Made by a program: the position numbers and the translations under genes | In this document: positions 16,434-24,727 of the stretch, piece after piece | Layout: every line of letters begins with the position of its first letter | How positions within the stretch are numbered: the stretch's first letter is position 1 | Assembly: GCF_900088825.1 (NCBI RefSeq) | Contig: NZ_LT592170.1 | Location: forward strand, 730,590 to 794,589 | Direction of reading: 5' to 3' | Length of the DNA stretch: 64,000 bases | Source: Thiomonas delicata | GTDB taxonomy: Bacteria > Pseudomonadota > Gammaproteobacteria > Burkholderiales > Burkholderiaceae_C | The notes under the pieces: model-generated | Database searches by the model: none | What the model saw: only the letters and a program-made list of their open reading frames with translations | Told to the model about the DNA's origin: nothing

Positions 16434-16706
16434 CTTGCGTCTCCTCGTTGGCGTCGTCGCAGCCTCGATCTGCAGGCGGCGCGCCATGCCGATCGGCGTC
16501 GCAGGTTTGCCATTCACCTGGCCCCGCAACGCGCGGCTCCGAGCCCAATATAGGCCGCCTCGCCGCAGCTTGGAAACAAGGTTTTTCCGGTGTCCGAGCA
16601 AGGCGCTCGGGTATGCCGCCAGGCGTCATCCACCTGGCGTTCAACGTCTGGGGCACCGCGTGCCGACGCCTCCTCTGGAGGCGGGCCGGGCAGCGCGTCT
16701 GGCGCG

Positions 16707-17534
16707 TCAGTTCAGCAGGACGCGCCGGGCCACCGCGGCGAGCGGCCGCTCGGCCCAGCGTTGCATGCGCGCGCCGAGCAACAGGGGCTTGAGCGCCATG
16801 CGCACCGCCAGTTCGATGGGATATTGCGTACTCATGAGCTCGTAAATCTGCTTGCTCACGGCATCGATGGACGGCGGCTGCGCGCGCCCGCGGAAGCGCC
16901 ACGCCGCGGCATGGCGCAGCGCGATGTCGGCGTCGCTCTGGCGCAGCTCGGCGACGCGGCGCCAGAGCGCGGCGATCACCTTGGGCCGGTGCAGCCCCTC
17001 CTGTTCCCGGTACTTGAGGAAATAGTGATAGAAGTGCTTGTAGTGCTGCACTTCGTCGGTGCGGATGCGCCAGGTCAGGTCGCGCAGCACGGGTTCGTCG
17101 CACACCGCGTTGAGCGCCTGGTAATAGGTGGTGGTGCCCATCTCCACGATGCAGCGCGCCACCATTTCCTGGCCGCGCGTGGGTTCGAGTTCGTCTGTGG
17201 TGCAGAGCTTGGAGTACTCCGTGAAAAAGTCGGCATAGGCGCCGTCCCAGTCGAAGTCGGGCCACACGTGCTCGATATAGGTTTTCAGCGCCAGGCCGTG
17301 CTGCAGTTCTTCGGGCTCCCAATGCTGGCTCAGCCAGTCGCCCACTTCGGCGTCGCCGGAGAAATAGTCGACCAGGTTGCGCGTGTAGGTGTCGGTTCCG
17401 CTCTCGATGAACGAGGCGCTGCACACCAGCAGGAACAAGTCATCGCGCTTGCGCAGGCGCACGGTGTCGATGGCGGTGAAATCCAGGTCTTCCAGGTGCC
17501 AGCGCAAATCTGCCGGGCGAGGATTGTCGTGCAT
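16707..17534 (-). CDS. ferritin-like diiron protein
   Basis: 275 aa, mostly helical. Diiron ligands are visible in three helices: SASFIESGTDTY, then EPEELQHG (ExxH), VEMGTTTYYQAL and DEVQHYKHFYHYFLKY. This spacing fits the ferritin-like/acyl-ACP-desaturase-related oxidases rather than iron storage. A basic C-terminal stretch follows. The gene is upstream of the AOR operon on the same strand with a 273-base gap, so co-regulation is possible but unproven. Its substrate is unknown. Confidence 0.75.
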   Translation of the reverse strand: MHDNPRPADLRWHLEDLDFTAIDTVRLRKRDDLFLLVCSASFIESGTDTYTRNLVDYFSGDAEVGDWLSQHWEPEELQHGLALKTYIEHVWPDFDWDGAYADFFTEYSKLCTTDELEPTRGQEMVARCIVEMGTTTYYQALNAVCDEPVLRDLTWRIRTDEVQHYKHFYHYFLKYREQEGLHRPKVIAALWRRVAELRQSDADIALRHAAAWRFRGRAQPPSIDAVSKQIYELMSTQYPIELAVRMALKPLLLGARMQRWAERPLAAVARRVLLN

Positions 17535-17618
17535 TGCATTCTCCAGTGCTTGGATACGTCAGGGATCCGTTGCTCCAACCCCAAAGTGCGGCTCTTAGAG
17601 ATGAATGGCCATGTTCGA

Positions 17619-17632
17619 TGTCTCGTGAGACA
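17619..17632. promoter_or_regulatory. perfect palindrome in the divergent promoter region
   Basis: TGTCTCGTGAGACA, two 6-bp arms around GT, lies between the ferritin-like gene (start 17534, minus) and the OmpA-like lipoprotein gene (start 17763, plus). Its position suits an operator for either gene. I cannot name the regulator. Confidence 0.45.
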
Positions 17633-17762
17633 CTGTACGACTGAATTTGGTTCGGATTTTCCTGGGCCTTGTGCTCACGGGTCCACGCCGCGCGCGATGC
17701 CGGGACAAGTCGTTACACTTGCCGCGCAAATGTTTGCCATGTGTTATCCAAGGAGAACAGTC

Positions 17763-18419
17763 ATGTTGAAACGCACGATCGCCTTCGCTGTCGTCGGCAC
17801 CCTGGCCCTCGGGGGTTGCGCCGATATGAGTCAGTCGCAGAAAAGCACCGCACAAGGCGCGGGCATCGGCGCCGCGGCGGGCGCCGTCATCGGCGCGCTC
17901 ACGGCGGGCGGCAATCCCGGCCGCAGCGCCGCCACGGGCGCCATCGCGGGCGCCGCAGTGGGCGCCGCGGGCGGATATCTCTGGAATCAGCACCTGGAAA
18001 AACAAAAGCAGCAGATGGAGCAGGCCACGGCCGGTACCGGCGTGCAGGTCACCAAGACGGCCGACAACCGCCTGAAAATCAATGTGCCGGCCGACGCCGG
18101 CTTCGCCACGGGCAGCGCGCAGCTCAACGGCAACCTCTACCCCGTGCTCAACCAGTTGGCCTCCGGCCTGGTGCAGAACCCGACCGAGTCCGTGCAGATC
18201 CTGGGCTACACCGACAGCACCGGCTCGGATGCCATCAACTATCCGCTGTCCGAAAACCGCGCCCTCAGCGTGAAGAACTATCTGGTGTCGCGCGGCGTGC
18301 AGCCGCAGCGCATCGCCACGCAGGGCATGGGTTCACAAAATCCCGTGGCTAGCAATAACACGGCACAGGGCCGGGCCATGAACCGCCGCGTCGAGATCTT
18401 CGTCGCCTCGGGGCAGTAA
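17763..18419 (+). CDS. OmpA-family peptidoglycan-binding lipoprotein
   Basis: 218 aa. Lipoprotein signal with lipobox LALGGC (Cys19), then a Gly/Ala-rich segment (about 30-75) resembling the glycine-zipper region of YiaD/Slp-like proteins, and a C-terminal OmpA domain (FATGSAQLNGNL, ILGYTDSTGSDAINYPLSENRALSVKNYLVSRGV, MNRRVEIFV) that binds diaminopimelate in peptidoglycan. It likely tethers the outer membrane to the wall. AAGGAGA sits 8 bases before the ATG. Confidence 0.92.
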   Translation: MLKRTIAFAVVGTLALGGCADMSQSQKSTAQGAGIGAAAGAVIGALTAGGNPGRSAATGAIAGAAVGAAGGYLWNQHLEKQKQQMEQATAGTGVQVTKTADNRLKINVPADAGFATGSAQLNGNLYPVLNQLASGLVQNPTESVQILGYTDSTGSDAINYPLSENRALSVKNYLVSRGVQPQRIATQGMGSQNPVASNNTAQGRAMNRRVEIFVASGQ

Positions 18420-18465
18420 ACCGCCCCCGCGCGCCGCAAGAAGCGGCGCCCTTGGGCTCGCGCGC

Positions 18466-19302
18466 TCAACTCGCCGGCGCGGCGGGGTGCATGTGGCGCG
18501 CGAGTTCCTGTTTGATGGCGCGCAGCTTGGCTTTCACCAAGGCTTCGTTGCGCCCCCCCATGCGCATGAGAATCTTCTGCCCGGCAGAAGCCGATTCCAG
18601 CGCGGGGTCGGCGTACTGGTACAGAACATGCGGCTGCGTCAGGCGGATGGGCGCCTGGGGTTCGGGCGCGGCCAGCAGGTTGTCGATGACCACCAGCAGG
18701 CGGGCGTTGAAGTCGCCCTGCGGGTAGCCGAGTTGCTTGTAGGCGCTTTCGAACAGCGGGTAGAACGCCAGATAGACATCGACCAGGCGTTTGGGCTCGA
18801 CCGATTCCAGGATGCGCATGTCGTTCGCGTAGCGCTGCGCGTTGTCCGGGCTGATGGCCAGTTCGGCGCCGGTGCCCACGGTGCGGAACGCTCCGGGTAC
18901 GGGCTTGACCGGCCAGGCCTTCGCGGGAACCTGGGCGCGGGGCAGGTTGTCGATGGTGGCGACGATATGCATGACTAGGCGATGCGGGATCACCCAGGCG
19001 AGGAAGGCCTGGTGGCCGATCAGTCCGGCGATGGCCTTGCCCATCGCGGCGTCGCTTTCGCCGAGCGCGGGAAGCGGCTGCGCCGATGACGCCGGCAAAG
19101 CCAGCTCGGGCGCGGAGGCGGGGGCCGGCTTGGGCGCGGACAAGGCCGGCGTGCTGGCCGGCGGCGTGGCCGAAGCCGGCGGTGCCACCGGCGCGCTGAC
19201 CTGCCGCGGAGCTTCCGGATGCTCGCGCTGCCAGTCGAAATAGCCGAATGCGGCGATCAGGGCCACCAGCAGGACGACGATGAATCTCAGCGGGTTTTTC
19301 AT
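18466..19302 (-). CDS. DUF3014 family membrane-anchored protein
   Basis: 278 aa. One N-terminal membrane helix (IVVLLVALIAAFGYF), a Pro/Ala/Ser linker of about 55 residues, then the conserved DUF3014 region (LIGHQAFLAWVIPHRLVMHIVATIDNLPR, VDVYLAFYPLFESAYKQLGYP, LYQYADPALESASAGQKILMRMG). The soluble part should face the periplasm. The function is unknown. It is convergent with the OmpA gene and divergent from phoX. Confidence 0.82.
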   Translation of the reverse strand: MKNPLRFIVVLLVALIAAFGYFDWQREHPEAPRQVSAPVAPPASATPPASTPALSAPKPAPASAPELALPASSAQPLPALGESDAAMGKAIAGLIGHQAFLAWVIPHRLVMHIVATIDNLPRAQVPAKAWPVKPVPGAFRTVGTGAELAISPDNAQRYANDMRILESVEPKRLVDVYLAFYPLFESAYKQLGYPQGDFNARLLVVIDNLLAAPEPQAPIRLTQPHVLYQYADPALESASAGQKILMRMGGRNEALVKAKLRAIKQELARHMHPAAPAS

Positions 19303-19406
19303 GACGCTCCTCTCGGATCCGGAACACGCATTCTGACAGTGTTCCGTGCTGAGACGCCATCGCTCCGTCTTCGTTCTTCAGCGCGGAGCGCGGCGCGTCC
19401 GGCACG

Positions 19407-19424
19407 CTGTCAAATGCCTGTCAC
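19407..19424 (+). promoter_or_regulatory. Pho box upstream of phoX
   Basis: CTGTCAAATGCCTGTCAC: two CTGTCA half-sites exactly 11 bp apart, 13 of 14 conserved positions of the E. coli-type PhoB box. A weak -10 (TAACTT, 19435-19440) follows after 10 bases. It lies 122 bases before the phoX ATG. PhoB activation under phosphate limitation is the expected regulation. Confidence 0.85.
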
Positions 19425-19546
19425 ATCGGAAATGTAACTTGATGTTTGTCGTGTCATCACGTGTAACGCATGCTGGCCGGCTGATGCCCACCGCCACAGG
19501 CGGCGTCACCTCTTGCCATTCACCGACTGTGAAGGATTGCTCCATC

Positions 19547-21505
19547 ATGACCCAAGTCTCCCAACTGTCGCGCCGGCAGGCGCTCAAGTTGTTTTCCGGC
19601 GTCCCGCTGCTGCCCCTGGCCACCCTGGGCGGAACCGTCTTGCTCGCAGGCTGCGGCGGCTCCAGCACGGCCGCGACGCCGGCCGCGGCGCCCACCTCGG
19701 CCAGTTTCACCCCCATGGCCGCTCCGACCCTCGCGGACGCTTCCGCCATGGCCACCACCAGCGTCGCATCGAGCCTGAGCGTGGCGTATCGCGACGGCAG
19801 CACCCAAAGCTACAAGCTCGGCTACCAGCCGTTCTTCATCACCGGCGACCAGGTGCCCAATCTGCAAGGCGGCACCATCCTGGCCGGCGGCTATTTCGAT
19901 ATCAACGGCAAACCCATCGTCGACACCTCCGTGCCCGGCCAGGAGCGCCAGTTCTTCTCCGACTGTCCGGACGGCACCTGCCTGTTGCAACCCATTGCCG
20001 GGGCCGACAAAGCCAAGCTCGGGGTCAAGGGCAATCCGGTGTTCGCCGTGGTGCAGTTCGAGTACGCCACGCGCGACCAGGCGCTGGCCAGCCAGTACGG
20101 CCGTCTGCCCTCGCCCATCGCCGTGCTCACCCTCGACCAGGACCCGGCGACCGGCAAGCTCAGCCTGGCCAAGTATTTCAACGTGCCGACCCAGGCCGCC
20201 TACGGCCTGTGGATCACCTGCGGCGCCAGCCTCTCGCCCTGGAACACGCATCTGTCCAGCGAGGAATACGAGCCCGACGCCTTCGCCGCAGCGAGCGACA
20301 CCCGGTTCAAGGCCTTCATCACCAATCTCTATGGCGACGCCAACGCCGTGAACGACCCGGTCAAGGCCAACCCCTATCTCTACGGCCACCTGCCCGAAGT
20401 CACGGTGAACGCCGACGGCACCGGCACGCTGACCAAGCATTTCTGCCTGGGCCGCATCTCGCACGAGCTGGTGCATGTCTGCCCCGACCAGCGCACCGTG
20501 CTGATGGGCGACGACGCCACCAACGGCGGCGCCTTCCTGTTCGTCGCCGACAAGCCCGCCGATCTGTCCTCGGGCACGCTCTACGTCGGCAAGTGGCACC
20601 AGACCTCGGGCGTCGGCCCCGGCGCGGCCACGCTGACCTGGATCAAGCTCGGCGCCGCCACCAGCGCCGACATTGAGGCCCTGGCCAAGAGCCTCAAGCC
20701 CACCGACATCATGGACCTGGCGACGGTCGATCCGGCCGACGCCAGCTACACCAAGATCCGCTACGGCGGCAAGGACAACTGGGTGCGCCTCAAGCCGGGC
20801 ATGGACAAGGCCGCCGCCTTCCTCGAAACCCACCGCTACGCCGCGCTGATGGGCGGTTCGATGGGATTCACCAAGTGGGAAGGCACCACGGTCAACGCCA
20901 AGGACAAGGTCGCCTACGTGGCGATGAGCTACATCCAGTCCTCCATGACCGACGGCAGCACCGACATCAAGGTCCAAGGCCCCAAGGCCGGCGCCGTGTA
21001 CGCGCTCAACCTCAAGGGCGGCCAGACCGACAGCGCCGGCGCCGCGATCAACAGCGACTGGGTGCCGGTGGACATGGCGCCTCCCGCCGCGCTGGTCGGC
21101 CAGGATCTCGCCGCCGCCGACGCGCTGGGCAACCAGGCCCATGCCGACAAGATCGCCAACCCGGACAACCTCAAGTTCTCCGAGAAACTGCGCACCCTGT
21201 TCATCGGCGAGGACAGCGGCATGCACGTCAACAACTTCCTGTGGGCCTACAACGTCGACAGCAAGCAGCTCGCGCGCATCCTGTCCTGTCCCGCCGGGGC
21301 CGAATCCACCGGCCTGCAGGGCGTCGACGACGTCGGCGGCTGGACCTACATCCTCAGCAACTTCCAGCATCCCGGCGATTGGGAAACCCCGCTGCACGAC
21401 ATCGTCAAGCCCACGCTCGACCCCCTCGTCAGGTCCAACTACAAGGACCGCTTCGGCGCCGCGGTCGGCTATCTGACCGGCCTGCCGCAGACCGCCAAGA
21501 TCTGA
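19547..21505 (+). CDS. phoX: PhoX-family alkaline phosphatase
   Basis: 652 aa. Twin-arginine signal SRRQALKLF followed by a hydrophobic stretch ending in LLAGCGGSS, so Tat export, with a possible lipobox Cys. The long DUF839 beta-propeller covers the remainder (ISHELVHVCPDQRTVLMGDDATNGGAFLFVADKP, MGGSMGFTKWEGTTVNAKDKVAYVAMSYIQ, GEDSGMHVNNFLWAYN, VDDVGGWTYILSNFQHPGDWE). PhoX enzymes use Ca2+ and Fe3+ and release phosphate from mono- and some diesters in the periplasm or outside. The start has GAAGGA upstream. A Pho box and a downstream terminator make it a single-gene unit. Confidence 0.93.
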   Translation: MTQVSQLSRRQALKLFSGVPLLPLATLGGTVLLAGCGGSSTAATPAAAPTSASFTPMAAPTLADASAMATTSVASSLSVAYRDGSTQSYKLGYQPFFITGDQVPNLQGGTILAGGYFDINGKPIVDTSVPGQERQFFSDCPDGTCLLQPIAGADKAKLGVKGNPVFAVVQFEYATRDQALASQYGRLPSPIAVLTLDQDPATGKLSLAKYFNVPTQAAYGLWITCGASLSPWNTHLSSEEYEPDAFAAASDTRFKAFITNLYGDANAVNDPVKANPYLYGHLPEVTVNADGTGTLTKHFCLGRISHELVHVCPDQRTVLMGDDATNGGAFLFVADKPADLSSGTLYVGKWHQTSGVGPGAATLTWIKLGAATSADIEALAKSLKPTDIMDLATVDPADASYTKIRYGGKDNWVRLKPGMDKAAAFLETHRYAALMGGSMGFTKWEGTTVNAKDKVAYVAMSYIQSSMTDGSTDIKVQGPKAGAVYALNLKGGQTDSAGAAINSDWVPVDMAPPAALVGQDLAAADALGNQAHADKIANPDNLKFSEKLRTLFIGEDSGMHVNNFLWAYNVDSKQLARILSCPAGAESTGLQGVDDVGGWTYILSNFQHPGDWETPLHDIVKPTLDPLVRSNYKDRFGAAVGYLTGLPQTAKI

Positions 21506-21540
21506 GCACGACGACGCGGCGCCGTGCCGCGAGACGCTTG

Positions 21541-21565
21541 GGCCCGCCACGGCGGGCCTTTTTTT
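21541..21565 (+). terminator. intrinsic terminator of phoX
   Basis: GGCCCGC and GCGGGCC stem around CACG, followed by seven T residues (21559-21565). It lies 36 bases after the phoX stop and just before the end of the convergent ABC gene. Confidence 0.88.
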
Positions 21566-21573
21566 GGCGCGCG

Positions 21574-23284
21574 TCAGATCGCCTGGGCCATGGGCCTGAG
21601 CTCGCCGGAAGGGAGGTGGACGCACACATCCGCATGGCGCATCACCGCGTCGCGATGCGTGATGGCGATGACGGTCGGAACCCGGGCGTGCACGGCTTCG
21701 AGCATGGCCAATTCGGCCTGCGTGTCGAGCGCCGACGAGGGTTCGTCGAGCAGCATGATCTGCGGCCTGCGCACCAGCGCGCGCGCGATCCCCAGGCGCT
21801 GGCGCTCCCCGCCGGACAGCAGCTGGCCGGCCGCGCCGACATCCACGTCGAGAATGTCCGTTCCGGCCGGGGCGTCCTTGTCGAAGCGCAGCGCATCGAG
21901 CAGCGTACGCAGCTCCTCATCGTCAACCCGGTGCGGGCAGCCATACAGCAGGTTGTCGCGCACCGTGCCGCTCACGATGGCGGGCTGCTGCGGCACGAAG
22001 CCGATCAGGCTCCGCACCGCGTCCAGCGCATAGTCCGCGATCGGCCGCCCGCGAAGCATCACCCGGCCCGAACTCGGCGAGAGCAGGCCGGCCAGCAGAC
22101 AGAGAAAGGTGGTCTTGCCCGCCCCCGAGGGACCGACGATGGCATAGCTGCGCCCTTCGGCCAGGTTCAGGTTGAGTCCCGTGGCGAGCGCCCGGCCATC
22201 GTGGCCGTACGCCACGTCTTGCAGCGCGAACCCGCCATCCCCCCGACCTGATGAACCTCGCGCACCGTGCCGCCCCGCTCCGCGGGCTGGTCGAGATAGG
22301 CGAAACCGCGCGGCGAACGCCGATCAGCACGCCCGCAAGCACGGTGAAAGGCATCGTCAGTTGCAGGACGTAGCCGGTGACCATCACGAAATCGCCCGAG
22401 GAGAAGCTTCCGCCCAGGACCTGCTGCGCCAGGTACAGGCTGCTGCCGAGCAGAATGAAGCCGACAGCCAGGGACTGCATGCTGAGATAAAAGGCGAACA
22501 GGGCATTGCCGCGCGCGGACACATCGACGTAGCGGCGCAGCGTGCGGCCGACGAAAGCCCGCTCCTGCGCATAGGCCGCGTTGACCTTGATGTCCAGCAT
22601 CGCGCCGAACTTTTCCACCATTTGCGCGGTCAGCGCGTTGCTCGCGGCGATCATCTCGGCATGGCCGCTCTGGGTCCGCGTCGCGATCGCCACCGCCAGC
22701 GCGAAAGCCGCGAGCAGGCGGACAAGAAACGCCGCGGCGAAGCCTCCGCTGACGGTCCGCGTCAGAATCGCGCCGACCATCAGCAGCTCCACGACGATCG
22801 GGCCGACGGTCCAGAAAAAAACGAAACTCAGATCGCTGAAGGCACGACGGCTGTTCTGGATGTCGCCGATCAGAACGCCGCGGTCGTGGCGCAGAAACTC
22901 CGCATAAGGCCATCGCAACAGGTGCATGTAAAGGGCCTGTTGGAAGGCGGCGTCGCAGCGCGCGGCGATGGCGGCGAACGCCGCGTGCTTGGCCCATTCG
23001 GCCACCCGCGCCAGCATCCAGCATCCGGCAAAGGCGAGGACGAGCGCGGTCGCTGCGGCGGAGCTTACCGTTGCCAGGCTGGCGGGGGCCAGCTTGTTGG
23101 TCAGCTCGCGCAGGAAATAAGGCCAGGCCGCATTCAGTCCGGCGATGCACAGCAGCAGGACCGAGGCCAGCGCGAAGTGCATGACGATGCGCGCGTCATG
23201 CCGCCTGACGACGCCGAAGGCTCGCCAATACAGCGCCCAGGCGCCGCGGCTGTGGTCAGGGCGAGACGAAGCGGCCTGGGCCAA
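21574..23284 (-). pseudogene. ABC exporter (TMD-NBD half transporter) broken by two frameshifts
   Basis: One continuous half-transporter spread over three frames. The membrane domain (six helices, about 320 residues from 23284) stays in the first frame to VLIGVRR near 22310. The linker GFAYLDQPAERGG-TVREVHQ is in a second frame to about 22245. The NBD runs in a third frame: Walker A GPSGAGKTT, signature LSGGERQRLGIARALV, Walker B MLLDEPSSALD, H-loop ITHRD. Each shift is repaired by adding one base; the second falls in a run of six C (22239-22244). Restored, it would be an exporter of about 570 aa. It lies 36 bases after phoD. Either a recent pseudogene or sequencing error. Confidence 0.8.
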
Positions 23285-23320
23285 GCCTGTTCCTCCACGG
23301 GCGATGCCGCGCGTCTGGCC

Positions 23321-24727
23321 TCATGCCCACCCCAACTGCCCGGCCTCGATGCGCTGCGACCCTAGCGTTGTGCCCGCGACGTCGCGGGTGATGATCTCCA
23401 GCGCGCGGTCCTTGTCCTCGCCCGTGAAGCGCAGCACGCCGTAGTTGCGCTCGGCGACGAGGGTTCCCGGGACGCGGTTGGGATTCGCGTCGCCCCTGGA
23501 CGGGCCGGAGTTCAGCGGCGAGCAGGTGTACTCCAGGAGCGGGTAGTCGGCCTTGCCGCCATAGCGCGGGCGGGGGTAGCGCGTGAGCTCGGTGATGTGC
23601 CGGTCGCCCGACAGGAACACCACGCCGGGGATGCGGGCCTGCTGCAGCCAGCCGAGAAATTCGGCGCGTTCCACAGGGTACTGGTTCCAGCCCTCGTAGG
23701 CATCGTCGTCGTTGAGCATCTGGCCGCCGGCGGCGATGATCTTGAATCTCGCCCGGGAGAACAGCAGGGCGTTTTTCAGCCAGCGCAACTGTTCTGCGCC
23801 GAACATGGTCTTGCCGCGCTCAGCGGGGCCGCTGGCGTCGGCGTCGCGCCAGTAGCGGTCGTCGAGCAAAAAGAAGTCGGCGTCGAACAGGTTCACCTTG
23901 GTGAACACCCCGGCAACCTCGGGCAGGCCGTAGGCGGGATTGGCCCAATAGCGCTTGAAGAGGCGCAGCGACTCACCCTTGAACGTGAAGCTCAGATCGC
24001 CATCATTGGGGCCGTAGTCGTGGTCGTCCCAGATCGCCACCTGCGGAGTCGAGCGCAGGAAGTCCTGCAACGGCGCGAACGCGCGGTCGCGCCGGTAGCG
24101 CAGGGCCATGCCCTGCGGGCTGAGCAGGTCGGCCTCGCGAAAGTACAGGTTGTCGCCCAGCCACACCATCAGGTCGGCGTGTTCGCCGCGCATCGCGTCG
24201 TAGATTTCGTAGCCGCCGCCGTAGGGCGGTCCCGGGCGGTCGAACGGCGGGTCGTTGATATAGGCGCAGGAACCGGTCAGCACGGTGAACTCGGGGGGCG
24301 GGCCGCGAAACAGCCAGATTTTTTGCGTGCGCAGCCGCAAGGGCTTGCCTTGCACCGCTTGACCGTTCACGTAGGCCTGGCAGAGATAGCTCACGCCGGG
24401 GGTGAGATCGTCGAGCACGATGTGGGCGCAGAACTCGCCGGCCGCGTCGGTTTTCACGGGCGCGGTGCGACGCTTCGCACCGCGCTGATCCTGCGGTGCG
24501 AAGTCGATGAACACCTCGGCGGCCCCCGGGGTTTGCAGCCACACCACGCCCGAGCGCGCCGCCACATAGCCTTGCATCGGCCCGGCATGGAGCATGCCGG
24601 GCGGCGCGGGGTCGGCCCAGGCGGCGGGAAATGTCCAGGCGCCCCCCGCCACCAGCGCGCCCGCGCCAAGCCCGGTGCGCAGGAAGCCCCGCCGGTTCAG
24701 CGCGGGAAACTCCGAGGTCCCTTGCAT
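23321..24727 (-). CDS. phoD: PhoD-like alkaline phosphatase/phosphodiesterase
   Basis: 468 aa. Tat signal NRRGFLRTGLGAGALVAGG at 11-29. An Fn3-like N-domain (about 60-150) is followed by the metallophosphatase domain: VLTGSCAY, DLMVWLGDNLYFREAD, VAIWDDHDYGPND, FFLLDDRYWRD, KIIAAGGQMLND and VVFLSGDRHITELT, which carry the Ca/Fe ligands of PhoD. It would hydrolyse phosphodiesters and monoesters outside the cytoplasm. The ATG overlaps the stop of the upstream receptor gene as TGATG, so translation is coupled; an earlier in-frame start would lie wholly inside the receptor gene. Confidence 0.93.
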   Translation of the reverse strand: MQGTSEFPALNRRGFLRTGLGAGALVAGGAWTFPAAWADPAPPGMLHAGPMQGYVAARSGVVWLQTPGAAEVFIDFAPQDQRGAKRRTAPVKTDAAGEFCAHIVLDDLTPGVSYLCQAYVNGQAVQGKPLRLRTQKIWLFRGPPPEFTVLTGSCAYINDPPFDRPGPPYGGGYEIYDAMRGEHADLMVWLGDNLYFREADLLSPQGMALRYRRDRAFAPLQDFLRSTPQVAIWDDHDYGPNDGDLSFTFKGESLRLFKRYWANPAYGLPEVAGVFTKVNLFDADFFLLDDRYWRDADASGPAERGKTMFGAEQLRWLKNALLFSRARFKIIAAGGQMLNDDDAYEGWNQYPVERAEFLGWLQQARIPGVVFLSGDRHITELTRYPRPRYGGKADYPLLEYTCSPLNSGPSRGDANPNRVPGTLVAERNYGVLRFTGEDKDRALEIITRDVAGTTLGSQRIEAGQLGWA

